Shown here: positions 1 through 7,432 of the stretch, piece by piece
Numbering within the stretch: position 1 is the stretch's first letter
Layout of the letters: every line of letters starts with the position of its first letter
NCBI GenBank assembly: GCA_964346355.1
Contig: CAYFUH010000031.1
Location: 1-17,986 of the forward strand
Source: UBA6115 sp964346355
GTDB lineage: Bacteria; Bacillota; Clostridia; Christensenellales; Aristaeellaceae
Length of the DNA: 17,986 nt
Reading direction: 5' to 3'
Made by a program: the position numbers and the translations under genes
Notes under the pieces: generated by a model
The model's input: only the letters and a program-made list of their open reading frames with translations
The model's database searches: none
Told to the model about the DNA's origin: nothing

Positions 1-749
1 GTATCCGTTGGCGGGACAGGCGTATCCGTCGGTGCCGTGGTCGGCGGATCAGTCGGCGCTGCGGTCGGGTCCGCCGGTTTTTGATAGGTAAAGGTGACAG
101 AGCCAGGCGTGGGCGTGCCATTGCTGGATACGGTCACGGTGACCTGAGCGGCGCTGGTCAGCACATAGCCTTCAGGCACCCGGGCGGGGTTGGCGCGCAG
201 GGTGGTCCTGCCCTCAGACAGGGTGACCACATCGGTATAGATGCGATCGCCAGTGGTGGACATATAGTAAATGGGCACATTGGCGGTGGCTGGCGGCCGC
301 TGCGTGGGCGTGGGTGAAGGGGTGACGTCCACCGGGGCAAACACCACATTGCGGTCGTTGTACAGCTTGTTCAGCGTCTTGGCGCCCGCGATGCCGTCCA
401 CCGACAGGTTGTTGTACTTTTGGAAACGCTCCACCGCGCGCAGGGTGTTCTTGCCGAAGACGCCGTCCACCTTGTCCGTCAGGTAGCCCAGTTCCTTCAG
501 CCGGGTCTGCATCTTGCGCACATTGTCGCCCCGGTCACCCACATACAGGGTGGTCATGGCCGGGGTGGCGGTCACGCTTGCTGTCGCCGTGGGGGACAGC
601 GTCGCCGGCGGGATATAGGGTGTTGCCGTCACAACGGGCGGTGTCGCCGTCGTGTAATCCGCAGGCATCGGGGTCAGCGCCGGGCTGAACATGGTAGAGG
701 AAGTGACCAATACGGTCATATATACCAATAAGGTTTTGACCAAATCCAT
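1..749 (-). CDS. Secreted peptidoglycan-binding-domain protein, C-terminus cut by window edge
   Basis: The frame is open from an ATG at 749 to the window edge, giving 249 codons and no stop. The start is fixed by an AAAGGAG ribosome site 8-9 bases upstream. Residues 1-26 form a short hydrophobic stretch (MDLVKTLLVYMTVLV) that looks like a signal peptide or anchor. A Thr/Pro/Ala-rich linker follows to about residue 64. Residues 68-131 match the three-helix PG_binding_1 fold: LYVGDRGDNVRKMQTRLKEL, then GYL, DGVFG, T, AVERFQ, DGIAG and TLNKLY at their usual spacings. A second Pro/Thr linker leads to a beta-rich module of about 65 residues starting VPIYYMSTTGDRIYTD and ending VTFTYQKP. A repetitive P-T-D-P-T tail then runs off the edge. 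The likely role is binding cell-wall peptidoglycan outside the cell. The beta module resembles MucBP-like adhesion modules, but I cannot name it firmly. No catalytic domain is visible in the part present. Confidence 0.85.
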   Translation of the reverse strand, partial: MDLVKTLLVYMTVLVTSSTMFSPALTPMPADYTTATPPVVTATPYIPPATLSPTATASVTATPAMTTLYVGDRGDNVRKMQTRLKELGYLTDKVDGVFGKNTLRAVERFQKYNNLSVDGIAGAKTLNKLYNDRNVVFAPVDVTPSPTPTQRPPATANVPIYYMSTTGDRIYTDVVTLSEGRTTLRANPARVPEGYVLTSAAQVTVTVSSNGTPTPGSVTFTYQKPADPTAAPTDPPTTAPTDTPVPPTD

Positions 750-808
750 CTTGTTTCACTCCTTTGGTGTCAGTTTGGTTCAACCATCAAACGCGCAGGA
801 AGTGCGCT

Positions 809-820
809 TTCATGCATGAA
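809..820. other. Perfect 12-base palindrome between two minus-strand genes
   Basis: TTCATGCATGAA is its own reverse complement. It lies directly after the stop codon of the ATP-grasp gene and 60 bases upstream of the start of the peptidoglycan-binding gene. A small hairpin (GCGCA, loop of 5, TGCGC at 793-807) lies next to it. It could be an operator or chance. No regulator can be assigned. Confidence 0.3.
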
Positions 821-822
821 CT

Positions 823-1830
823 TTAAATTGTTATAAAACGCTTAAATTCTGTCAGGATGCCGATGCCGTCGGGGTAGTGTGCGGCAAACTGCGGCACCGC
901 GTGGCTGGGGAAAGAATTGCCCTCAATCAGCCGCGGCCCGTCTGGCGTCAGCGCCACGTCCCAGGCCACAAAGCGCACCTGGGGGATCACGCGCATCGCC
1001 TCCAGGCACATCTGCTTGGCTTCCTCAAAATAGGGCAGCTGAAAGCCGGTGATGACCGCGTCCGTGAGCGGATGGCGGTTGTACTCATGCCCCTGTTTGT
1101 CGGCAGCCACCGTGTTGATGACGCCGGTGTCCATGTCCACCCGCGCGGCCATGCCGCCGGCGTCCACATTGTCCATCACCCGGCCGTTGCCGATGCGCAC
1201 AAAGGCGTAGACGAGGCCCTCATCCAAATCCCCCAGCAGGGTGGCGATGCGCACCGTGTTGACGCTGCCGGGGTACAGTTTGGCCATCTCCTCATGCTGG
1301 ATGACGGTTTCCTCCACAATGCAGTCGCCCTTGTCACGCAGGCGCTTGTAAAAGGCGTCCATGTCCGCAAAATCCGCGGGCTCCACCCGCTCAACGCCCA
1401 CGCCGCTTGAGCCTTGCAGCGGCTTGATAAACAAGGGGCCTTTGCCCTCACAAAACGCGGCCAGCTGCTCCTTGGTGGTGGCGCTGTCAAAGCGCAGCCA
1501 CTGTCTTTGTACCCATTTGGCGAAGACCTCATTAAACTCGCACTTGTCATCAAAGGTGTGCCAGTAGGCCTTGTCGTTCATGCGCGCGACAATGCCGTTG
1601 CTGATGCCCCGGGTGATGACCGTCTGCCGCTGGGCGTGGTTAAGCCGGTCCATCCGCGCGATCTTGTAATCCATATAGCCCGCGTTGTAGCGCACGCCGC
1701 ATATGAGCAGATCAAGCGCCAAGGACACGGGGTTTTTGCCGGTCACCCTGCGCAATTCACGGAAGGTCTCGCGGAAGCGCTGGGTGTCAATGCGCACCAG
1801 GCGCTTGAAAAAATAGCTCAGTTTGCTCAT
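823..1830 (-). CDS. Sugar-transfer-associated ATP-grasp protein
   Basis: This is a 335-residue protein of the ATP-grasp superfamily, closest by eye to the family annotated as sugar-transfer-associated ATP-grasp (ATPgrasp_ST), which occurs in polysaccharide and envelope gene clusters. Visible motifs are the nucleotide-binding FIKPLQGSSGVGV with Lys136, IVEE at 171-174, NTVRI at 191-195, DNVDAGG at 220-226, and the metal-binding end WDVALTPDG...LIEGNSFP with Asp291, Glu303 and Asn305. ATP-grasp enzymes join a carboxylate to an amine or other nucleophile through an acyl-phosphate. The substrate here is unknown. The N-terminal 110 residues are basic and helical, with no signal peptide, so it should act in the cytoplasm. 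The start lies 3 bases after the ychF stop with no clear ribosome site, which suggests translational coupling. No glycosyltransferase sits beside it. Confidence 0.82.
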   Translation of the reverse strand: MSKLSYFFKRLVRIDTQRFRETFRELRRVTGKNPVSLALDLLICGVRYNAGYMDYKIARMDRLNHAQRQTVITRGISNGIVARMNDKAYWHTFDDKCEFNEVFAKWVQRQWLRFDSATTKEQLAAFCEGKGPLFIKPLQGSSGVGVERVEPADFADMDAFYKRLRDKGDCIVEETVIQHEEMAKLYPGSVNTVRIATLLGDLDEGLVYAFVRIGNGRVMDNVDAGGMAARVDMDTGVINTVAADKQGHEYNRHPLTDAVITGFQLPYFEEAKQMCLEAMRVIPQVRFVAWDVALTPDGPRLIEGNSFPSHAVPQFAAHYPDGIGILTEFKRFITI

Positions 1831-1833
1831 CGC

Positions 1834-2931
1834 TTACACATTGAAGCGGAACAGCGTCACATCGCCGTCCTGCATCACATACTCCTTTCCTTCGCTGCGC
1901 ACCAGGCCTTTTTCGCGGCAGGCGGCCATGGTGCCGTATTGGCGCAAGGTGTCAAAGGGGACGACTTCGGCCCGGATAAACCCGCGCTCAAAATCGGTAT
2001 GGATCTTGCCCGCGGCCTGCGGGGCTTTGAAGCCGGATTTGATGGTCCAGGCGCGGCACTCGTCCTCGCCCACCGTTAAAAAGGAGATCAGGCCTAACAG
2101 GCGGTAGCTGGCGTGAATTAAGCGGTCAAGCCCGCTGTGGCGGATGCCCAGCTCGTCCAAAAAGGCCTGTTTTTCGTCCTCTGGCAGGCTGGCGATCTCC
2201 TCCTCAATCTGGGCGGAAATTACAACGGTCTCCGCCTGCTCCTCCTGGGCTTTTTTGAGCACGGCCTGCACCATGGGCAGGGTTTCCGGGTTGTTTGTGA
2301 TGTCATCCTCTGCGATGTTGGCGGCGTAGATGACCGGCTTGTCCGTCAGCAAGAACCAGTGGTTGGCCATCTCCCGCTCAGACGGTGTTAAGGGGCAGAG
2401 CCTGGCTGGCAGTTCTTTTTCCAGCGTGGCCAGCAATTTGTCTGCCAGCTCCGCCTCCTCTTCAAACTTCTTGTCGCCGGTCTTGAACATCTTACGCGCT
2501 TTTTCGCCGCGCTTTTGCACGGTTTCCATGTCCGCCAAAATCAACTCCAGCGTAATGGTCTGCATGTCGCGCACCGGGTCCACCTCGCCGTCCACGTGGA
2601 CGATGTTGCTGTCATCAAAGCAGCGCACCACATGCACAATGGCGTCCACCTCCCGGATGTGGGAGAGGAAGCGGTTGCCCAGGCCCTCGCCCCGGCTGGC
2701 GCCGCGCACCAGGCCCGCGATGTCCACAAACTCCACCGTGGCGAAGGTGGTCTTGCGGGGGTGGTACAGTTCTGCCAGCCACCTGACCCGCTCATCCGGC
2801 ACGGTGACCACACCGGTGTTGGGCTCGATGGTGCAAAAAGGATAGTTGGCCGCTTGCGCGCCAGCGTTGGTGATGGCGTTGAACAGGGTGCTTTTACCGA
2901 CATTGGGCAGGCCGACGATGCCTAACTTCAT
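1834..2931 (-). CDS. ychF: Redox-regulated ATPase YchF (Obg-related P-loop NTPase)
   Basis: The protein is 365 residues, the normal family length, and collinear with YchF/OLA1. Walker A is GLPNVGKST (7-15), the G3 region is DIAGLVRGAS (70-79), and the altered specificity motif NIAE (205-208) replaces NKxD, the feature that makes this Obg-family member prefer ATP to GTP. A coiled insert spans roughly 130-180, and a TGS domain fills residues 281-365 (ending EYVMQDGDVTLFRFNV). YchF is a universally conserved ribosome-associated ATPase implicated in translation and in damping the oxidative stress response. The start is set by AAAGGAG about 9 bases upstream of the ATG. It is the first gene of a two-gene unit with the ATP-grasp gene and has its own promoter. 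Confidence 0.98.
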   Translation of the reverse strand: MKLGIVGLPNVGKSTLFNAITNAGAQAANYPFCTIEPNTGVVTVPDERVRWLAELYHPRKTTFATVEFVDIAGLVRGASRGEGLGNRFLSHIREVDAIVHVVRCFDDSNIVHVDGEVDPVRDMQTITLELILADMETVQKRGEKARKMFKTGDKKFEEEAELADKLLATLEKELPARLCPLTPSEREMANHWFLLTDKPVIYAANIAEDDITNNPETLPMVQAVLKKAQEEQAETVVISAQIEEEIASLPEDEKQAFLDELGIRHSGLDRLIHASYRLLGLISFLTVGEDECRAWTIKSGFKAPQAAGKIHTDFERGFIRAEVVPFDTLRQYGTMAACREKGLVRSEGKEYVMQDGDVTLFRFNV

Positions 2932-2963
2932 ACAACAGGAACTCCTTTTTTGAATCAGTCATC

Positions 2964-2992
2964 AGTATACGGTTTTTTCGTGTTTTATTCAA
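2964..2992 (-). promoter_or_regulatory. Sigma-A promoter for ychF
   Basis: Read on the minus strand: TTGAAT (2992-2987), a 17-base spacer containing an A-tract, then TATACT (2969-2964). The -10 box is about 33 bases upstream of the ychF start, between the rpmB terminator and ychF, so ychF need not depend on rpmB transcription. Confidence 0.65.
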
Positions 2993-3010
2993 TCAAAACC
3001 GCGCCAGTGC

Positions 3011-3043
3011 AAAAGAGAAAAGCCGCCCCAGCGGGACGGCTTT
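3011..3043 (-). terminator. Intrinsic terminator of rpmB
   Basis: On the minus strand AAAGCCGTCCC and GGGGCGGCTTT form an 11-bp stem with one U-G pair and a 3-base loop. It is followed by TTTCTCTTTT and lies 15 bases past the rpmB stop codon. Confidence 0.85.
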
Positions 3044-3057
3044 GCGCGAAAAACTGC

Positions 3058-3276
3058 TCAGGCTACTGTGTTGCTGGACATCCGCGGCAGTGCGCGTTGG
3101 ACATTGCCGCTGCGCAGGCAACGGGTGCAAACATACAGCCGGCGGGGAGAGCCATTCAACAGCACGCGAACACGCTGGACATTGGGCGCCCAGACACGGT
3201 TGCTCTTGCGGTCGGAGTGGCTGATCTTATGGCCGCTCATAGCCCCTTTTTCGCAAACTTCACAAAACTTACCCAT
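3058..3276 (-). CDS. rpmB: 50S ribosomal protein L28 (zinc-ribbon form)
   Basis: This 72-residue protein starts MGKFCEVCEKGAMSGHKISH and matches bacterial L28. Cys5, Cys8, Cys50 and Cys53 form two CxxC pairs, so this is the zinc-binding form rather than the cysteine-free paralogue. The central segment RVRVLLNGSPRRLYVCTRCL is typical of the family. An upstream in-frame ATG would add 31 unlike residues. The start at 3276 is chosen because GGAGGG lies 7-8 bases before it and the family begins with MG/MA-C-x-C. It acts in the large ribosomal subunit. It appears to be transcribed alone, from a promoter in the gap to the amylase gene to the terminator just downstream. Confidence 0.97.
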   Translation of the reverse strand: MGKFCEVCEKGAMSGHKISHSDRKSNRVWAPNVQRVRVLLNGSPRRLYVCTRCLRSGNVQRALPRMSSNTVA

Positions 3277-3340
3277 TTGACTTCCCTCCGTTTGGGTCCT
3301 CCTGGCGCGCTCACTGCTCACGCGCGGGGACAGCCCAAAT

Positions 3341-3369
3341 ACCATATCACAATGAAAGGATAAGCGCAA
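3341..3369 (-). promoter_or_regulatory. Possible promoter for rpmB
   Basis: On the minus strand: TTGCGC (3369-3364), 17 bases, then TATGGT (3346-3341), preceded by TGA to give an extended -10. It is 65 bases upstream of the rpmB start. The -10 is imperfect, but the same TTGCGC -35 occurs in the promoter of the MoxR operon. Confidence 0.45.
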
Positions 3370-3412
3370 GCCCTATTTTTTGAAATTTTGCGTTTTGGTG
3401 CCTGCTGGCGGA

Positions 3413-5041
3413 TTACACCCTTTTGTACACGGACACCGACTGCCCCTTGCAGTAAAAGGTGGCACAGCCGGTCTCATCCAATGTGACGGGGTCGGTGATG
3501 CGGCCGGTGATGTCCTGCCAGGTGGTGCCCGCGTTGAGCGCGCCCAGGGACATGTGCTTGTTGCCGTCCTCGCTGTTGCTCATCACCACGGCCAGCCCGC
3601 TGCCCGGGTGCGTGTCATCGCCCAGGCGCACCCAGCCAATGCAGTTGCCGTGGTCAAAATAGTCAACCTGCTCGCCATAGGCCGCTTCCTTGCGCGCCCT
3701 CAGCAGCGGCTCCAGGTATTCCCCCCAGCCGGGCTGCGGGTTGGGCCCGCCCGAAATGCCGTAATAATCTCCCCAGAACAGGCAGGGGTAGCCGTCCTTT
3801 CGCAGCAGGATGAGGGCATAGGCCAGCTCCTTGAAGAAGCCGTCCACCCAGCTTTGCAGCGCCTGGCCCTGCTGGGAATCGTGGTTGTCCACAAAGGTCA
3901 CCGCGTTTAAGGGGTTGCTCTTGATGAGCGTGCCGTCAAAGATGGTGCGCAGGTCATAATCCCGCCCGCTGATGGAGGCCTGCTGGAAGCGGAAGTGCAG
4001 CGCGACATCAAACAGCGCCATCTGCGCGTCCGTCTCGTCCAGGTAGCTGACCAATTCCAGGCCTTCCCGGCGCCAGTACTCACCCATGAAATACAGGGGT
4101 TTCCCGGTTTTTAGGCGCATCGCGCGTAAAAAGGCAGCCATGAACTGGCTGTTGATGTGCTTGAGCGCGTCCAGGCGCATGCCGTCCAGCCCCAGCGTTT
4201 CCACAAACCACTCGCCCCAGCGGATGGTCTCTGCAATGACGTCCTTGTTGCGGTAGTCCACATCGGCAAACATCAGGTAATCAAAATTGCCTTTTTCCTG
4301 GTCCACGCCCGGTGAGAAGCCCTTGTTCTCGCCCAGGATGCGGAAAATGCCGCCCTCCTGATGCAAATCGTCATAATCCACTGCGGTAAAGTGGGAGAAA
4401 TTCCAGACAAAGTCCGAATATTTGCCAGCCCGCCCCGGGTAGGTGAAGCGCGTCCAGCCGCGGATGTCATAGGGCTCGCTTAACTGGCGGTTGCGGTCGT
4501 CCGGGTCAATTTTGACGGCTTGAAACAGTTCGTTCTCATCCGCGCCCGCCTTGTGGTTGAGCACCACATCCGCGTATACCTGCAGGCCTTGCTCCTGCAG
4601 CGCCCCAATTGCGGCTTGCAGTTCTTCCCTTGTGCCGTATTTCGTGCGCACAGCGCCCTTCTGGTCAAACTCGCCCAGATCCCACAGGTCATAAATGCCG
4701 TAGCCCACGTCATTGGTCCCGGTCGCTTTGGAGCAGGGCGGCAGCCAGACACCGCCAATGCCCAGTTCCAGAAGCTGCGGCGCCATGTCCTTTAAGCGGT
4801 TCCAATGCTGGCCGTCATCAGGCAAATACCATTCAAAAGCTTGCAGCAGCACCTTGTTGTCAACCGCCGCGTCAGCCGGGGCTTCCTCAAGCGGGTTTTT
4901 GAGTGTGATGCCGGCCTCCTGTGCCAGCTGATCCGCTTCAGCCATGATGGCTTGCTCGGTCTCCTCCGGCAAAATGCCCGCCGCCTCCTGGTGGATGATG
5001 TCAATATCCAGCGCCTGCGGGTTCTTGTTCAACTCTTTCAT
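3413..5041 (-). CDS. Cytoplasmic alpha-amylase, glycoside hydrolase family 13
   Basis: This 542-residue enzyme hydrolyses alpha-1,4 links in starch, glycogen or maltodextrins. The four GH13 regions are present: DVVLNH (158-163), GMRLDALKH with nucleophile Asp291, GEYW with acid/base Glu321, and FVDNHD with Asp388. The sequence style, such as LLQAFEWYLPDDGQHW near the start of the barrel, matches the liquefying or AmyA-like intracellular subfamily (GH13_5). There is no signal peptide, so it should act on internal polymer or imported dextrins. Before the barrel is an unusual acidic N-terminal extension of about 60 residues, rich in Glu, Ala and Gln. The ATG at 5041 has AAGGAGG 5 bases upstream, so the extension appears to be translated. 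It lies 24 bases after the transglutaminase-protein gene and may share its transcript. No clear terminator follows. Confidence 0.95.
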   Translation of the reverse strand: MKELNKNPQALDIDIIHQEAAGILPEETEQAIMAEADQLAQEAGITLKNPLEEAPADAAVDNKVLLQAFEWYLPDDGQHWNRLKDMAPQLLELGIGGVWLPPCSKATGTNDVGYGIYDLWDLGEFDQKGAVRTKYGTREELQAAIGALQEQGLQVYADVVLNHKAGADENELFQAVKIDPDDRNRQLSEPYDIRGWTRFTYPGRAGKYSDFVWNFSHFTAVDYDDLHQEGGIFRILGENKGFSPGVDQEKGNFDYLMFADVDYRNKDVIAETIRWGEWFVETLGLDGMRLDALKHINSQFMAAFLRAMRLKTGKPLYFMGEYWRREGLELVSYLDETDAQMALFDVALHFRFQQASISGRDYDLRTIFDGTLIKSNPLNAVTFVDNHDSQQGQALQSWVDGFFKELAYALILLRKDGYPCLFWGDYYGISGGPNPQPGWGEYLEPLLRARKEAAYGEQVDYFDHGNCIGWVRLGDDTHPGSGLAVVMSNSEDGNKHMSLGALNAGTTWQDITGRITDPVTLDETGCATFYCKGQSVSVYKRV

Positions 5042-5065
5042 GGTGCCTCCTTGGGGTGTTTGAGG

Positions 5066-7432
5066 TTATTCTACCCCGCGCCGGCTCCGCCACCGCCGGG
5101 TGGGCAGCAGCTGGCGGATTTTTTTGAGCAGCAGGGCGGGCAGGCGCTTCGCCATCTGCCAGATGCCATCAGCCGCGCGCGCAGCCATCAGCCGCGCCCT
5201 TTTGTGGAGGGGCAATTGGTCAAACTGCGCCTTGTAGGTGTCACGTGCCAGGGAAAGCACTTCGCTATCCGGCTTTTTGTGCCCGTACACCAGGGCGCTT
5301 TGTGCGCTGGCGATGGGCTGCAGGTCCGCCTGTTGCCGGCCGATGCGGTAGGCGTAGGACAGCGGCGTTTCCTGTTCATTCATGCCCTGGCCTTTTGCTT
5401 TCATTACCCCGAGAATGCTGGCCCAGTACAGGTGCAGCACCTGCTCGGGTTTTCGCATTGCGCGTGCCCGGCGCAGCGGGTCCTCCGCGATCATGCGCCA
5501 GATGAAGAAGGCAACAGCGGCGATCAGCAGCAAAATCCACCAGGGGAAGGGCTTGTTAGGCGCGTCCTGTTGACGCTCACCCTGCGGGTCATCCGGCTGG
5601 GCGGTGGGCTCCCGCGTGGGCTGCTCCTCCGGCGGTGGGGTGGGCGTGTTTTGCGGCTGCTCCTCCGGCTGCGGGCTGGGTTCCTCCGACGGCTCCGGGC
5701 TGGGGGTGGGCGTAGGGGATGGGGAGGGGCTGGGCGGCTGCGGGGGCGGCGGCTGGTCACCGCCCGGGTTCTGGGTGCTGCCGTCCGTCGCCGTGGCGTC
5801 AAAGATGACCCAGCCCAGCCCGGCGATATAAATCTCCGTCCAGGCGTGGGCGTTCATGCCGGTAAGCGTGACGCTGTCAGCGCCCTCGGGCAGCGCCAAA
5901 AAGCCCTCTACATAGCGCGCGGGCAGGCCGACGGAGCGCGCCAGCACCGTCATCGCGGTCGCGAAATAGGTGCAGTATCCGCCCTGCAAATCAAAGAGGA
6001 AATGCGCGGCAAAGTCCTGGTTCTCTGGTGCTAAAGGCACATCAATGGTATAGGCGTAGCGCGTTTTTAAGTGGTTTTTTAAGGCCTGCGCCTGGGAATA
6101 GGGGTCGCTCTCCTGGCCCACGATCTCCCGCGCCAATTCGGCGATGATGCCGTCTGGCTGCAGGTGCTTGGGCAAGCTGGTGTATTCCGGGGGCAGGTCG
6201 GGCAAGGGCTGGGGTGTGCCGGCAGCCAGCTTGCGCGCCAGGATGTCCGTGCGCGCGTCCCCCGCCACATAGGGCTCATAGCGGAAGGAATAGCTGTCCC
6301 CGTTTTTTAAATCCCTGGTGATAAACATCTCGCTGGAGGCGTTGAAATACCCTACCATGTTGGTGCCCAGGGCCACCTCCCGCAGCCGCTGGGGCATAAA
6401 CAGGGTGGAGGGCATGTCCGCCAGCATCGTGACTGCTGCCTGCCTGCTCTCCACGCGCTCGGATGTTGGCAAGTCCTCATTAAACAGGCTGGTGCGCAGC
6501 CCGGCATAGCGCGGGGACAGCCAGCCGTAGCGCTGGTTGCTGAGGGAGTCATACCAGGAGCGGCCGGTGTAGGTGTCCAGCACCGTGCCGCGCAGGTAGA
6601 GCCGCTCACTGGTGCGCACGTTTAACACGGGCGTCCAGGAGATGTCCGGCTTGCCGCCCAGGCCTTTTTCACCCATGGGCTGATAGCCCTGGGAGGACAG
6701 GGTAAACATGTTGCGCGTGGCGGTGAAGAAGAACAGATCCTCAATATAGCGCCGCAGGTCATCGGCCATCTGCTCTGCCTGCGGCAGGGTCTTGCGCTCC
6801 TGGGGCGTGAGGGCGCTGGCCAAAAACACCAGGGCCAAGGCGATGGCCAGGGCGCGGATGAGGAGCGTCTTAGGCCGCGCGGTGCGCGGCTGCTCATCCG
6901 GGCTTTGGCTGATGTAGATATAAAGTAGCGGCAGGCAGAGGACCGCCGGCAAATACACACCAATGTCTTTTCGCGCGCCCAAAAACCACAGCATCAGCAT
7001 GGGCGTCACCATCAGCGGCAGGGTAAAGCTGGGGTCGCCCTCCATCAGCAGGCGCGCGAACAGAGAAAAGAGCAGCAAAAAAAGCGGCAGCAGCGCGTCC
7101 ATATACAGGGTGAGGGCATGGGACACCGGCGCGCCGGAAGCCAGGCTGCGCGCGAAACTTAAGACCCGTGCGGGGATGGAGCCGGGGAAGAGCAAAGCGC
7201 CTGTCACCGTGCCCGCGATGACGCCAAGCGGCACCAAAAAGCGCAGCCGGCGGGGCATGATACCGTAGGCGGTGATAATGCCGGATGCCAGGAGCGCGTA
7301 GATGAGCGCCATCACATGTTCAGTGCTTAGATTTAAAGCGGACAGCAGCGGCAGCGCCAGCGCCCAGGCGATGAAGGCGGTCAGTAAAAAGGCGAAGACA
7401 TGCCCTTTTTTGGTCCTATGCAGGTGTGACAT
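5066..7432 (-). CDS. Transglutaminase-domain membrane protein (TgpA/YebA-like)
   Basis: The protein is 788 residues. About six or seven membrane helices fill residues 11-208. A mostly extracytoplasmic region follows, with a transglutaminase core: the catalytic triad is Cys487 in GGYCTYFA, His529 in NAHAW and Asp545 in FDAT. Residues about 556-626 are a Pro/Thr/Glu linker, 630-648 a last membrane helix (WWILLLIAAVAFFIW), and the tail resembles DUF4129. This is the layout of TgpA and of Bacillus YebA. Substrates of these proteins are poorly known; the triad is intact, so cysteine-dependent activity outside the membrane is likely. A start at 7501 would add 23 unlike residues. The ATG at 7432 is preferred because GGAGGT precedes it by 6 bases. 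It overlaps the DUF58 gene by 17 bases. Confidence 0.92.
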   Translation of the reverse strand: MSHLHRTKKGHVFAFLLTAFIAWALALPLLSALNLSTEHVMALIYALLASGIITAYGIMPRRLRFLVPLGVIAGTVTGALLFPGSIPARVLSFARSLASGAPVSHALTLYMDALLPLFLLLFSLFARLLMEGDPSFTLPLMVTPMLMLWFLGARKDIGVYLPAVLCLPLLYIYISQSPDEQPRTARPKTLLIRALAIALALVFLASALTPQERKTLPQAEQMADDLRRYIEDLFFFTATRNMFTLSSQGYQPMGEKGLGGKPDISWTPVLNVRTSERLYLRGTVLDTYTGRSWYDSLSNQRYGWLSPRYAGLRTSLFNEDLPTSERVESRQAAVTMLADMPSTLFMPQRLREVALGTNMVGYFNASSEMFITRDLKNGDSYSFRYEPYVAGDARTDILARKLAAGTPQPLPDLPPEYTSLPKHLQPDGIIAELAREIVGQESDPYSQAQALKNHLKTRYAYTIDVPLAPENQDFAAHFLFDLQGGYCTYFATAMTVLARSVGLPARYVEGFLALPEGADSVTLTGMNAHAWTEIYIAGLGWVIFDATATDGSTQNPGGDQPPPPQPPSPSPSPTPTPSPEPSEEPSPQPEEQPQNTPTPPPEEQPTREPTAQPDDPQGERQQDAPNKPFPWWILLLIAAVAFFIWRMIAEDPLRRARAMRKPEQVLHLYWASILGVMKAKGQGMNEQETPLSYAYRIGRQQADLQPIASAQSALVYGHKKPDSEVLSLARDTYKAQFDQLPLHKRARLMAARAADGIWQMAKRLPALLLKKIRQLLPTRRWRSRRGVE

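Noticed and set aside
535..783. 82-codon minus-strand frame starting MNQTDTKGVKQD
   Set aside because: It overlaps the peptidoglycan-binding gene in another frame. Only the frame starting at 749 has a proper ribosome site, a signal-like N-terminus and a known domain.
877..2079. Open frames of 177 and 221 codons on the plus strand
   Set aside because: They are shadows of the ATP-grasp and ychF genes, both of which have complete motifs on the other strand.
3383..3412. Possible terminator after the amylase gene
   Set aside because: Only a 3-bp stem (GCC-AGCA-GGC) can be drawn and the A/T-rich stretch after it is not a T-run on the transcribed strand, so no terminator is called.
5560..5770. Apparent DNA repeat of GGGxTGGGxGT-like units
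   Set aside because: It is the Pro/Thr/Glu linker of the transglutaminase protein. The repetition comes from Pro and Thr codons and is not a separate repeat element.
4805..6034. Long open frame of about 409 codons on the plus strand
   Set aside because: It lies opposite the amylase N-terminus and the transglutaminase-protein gene, whose motifs and ribosome sites are unambiguous. Its product is a biased Arg/Gly/Leu sequence with no family likeness, as expected from high-GC antisense frames.
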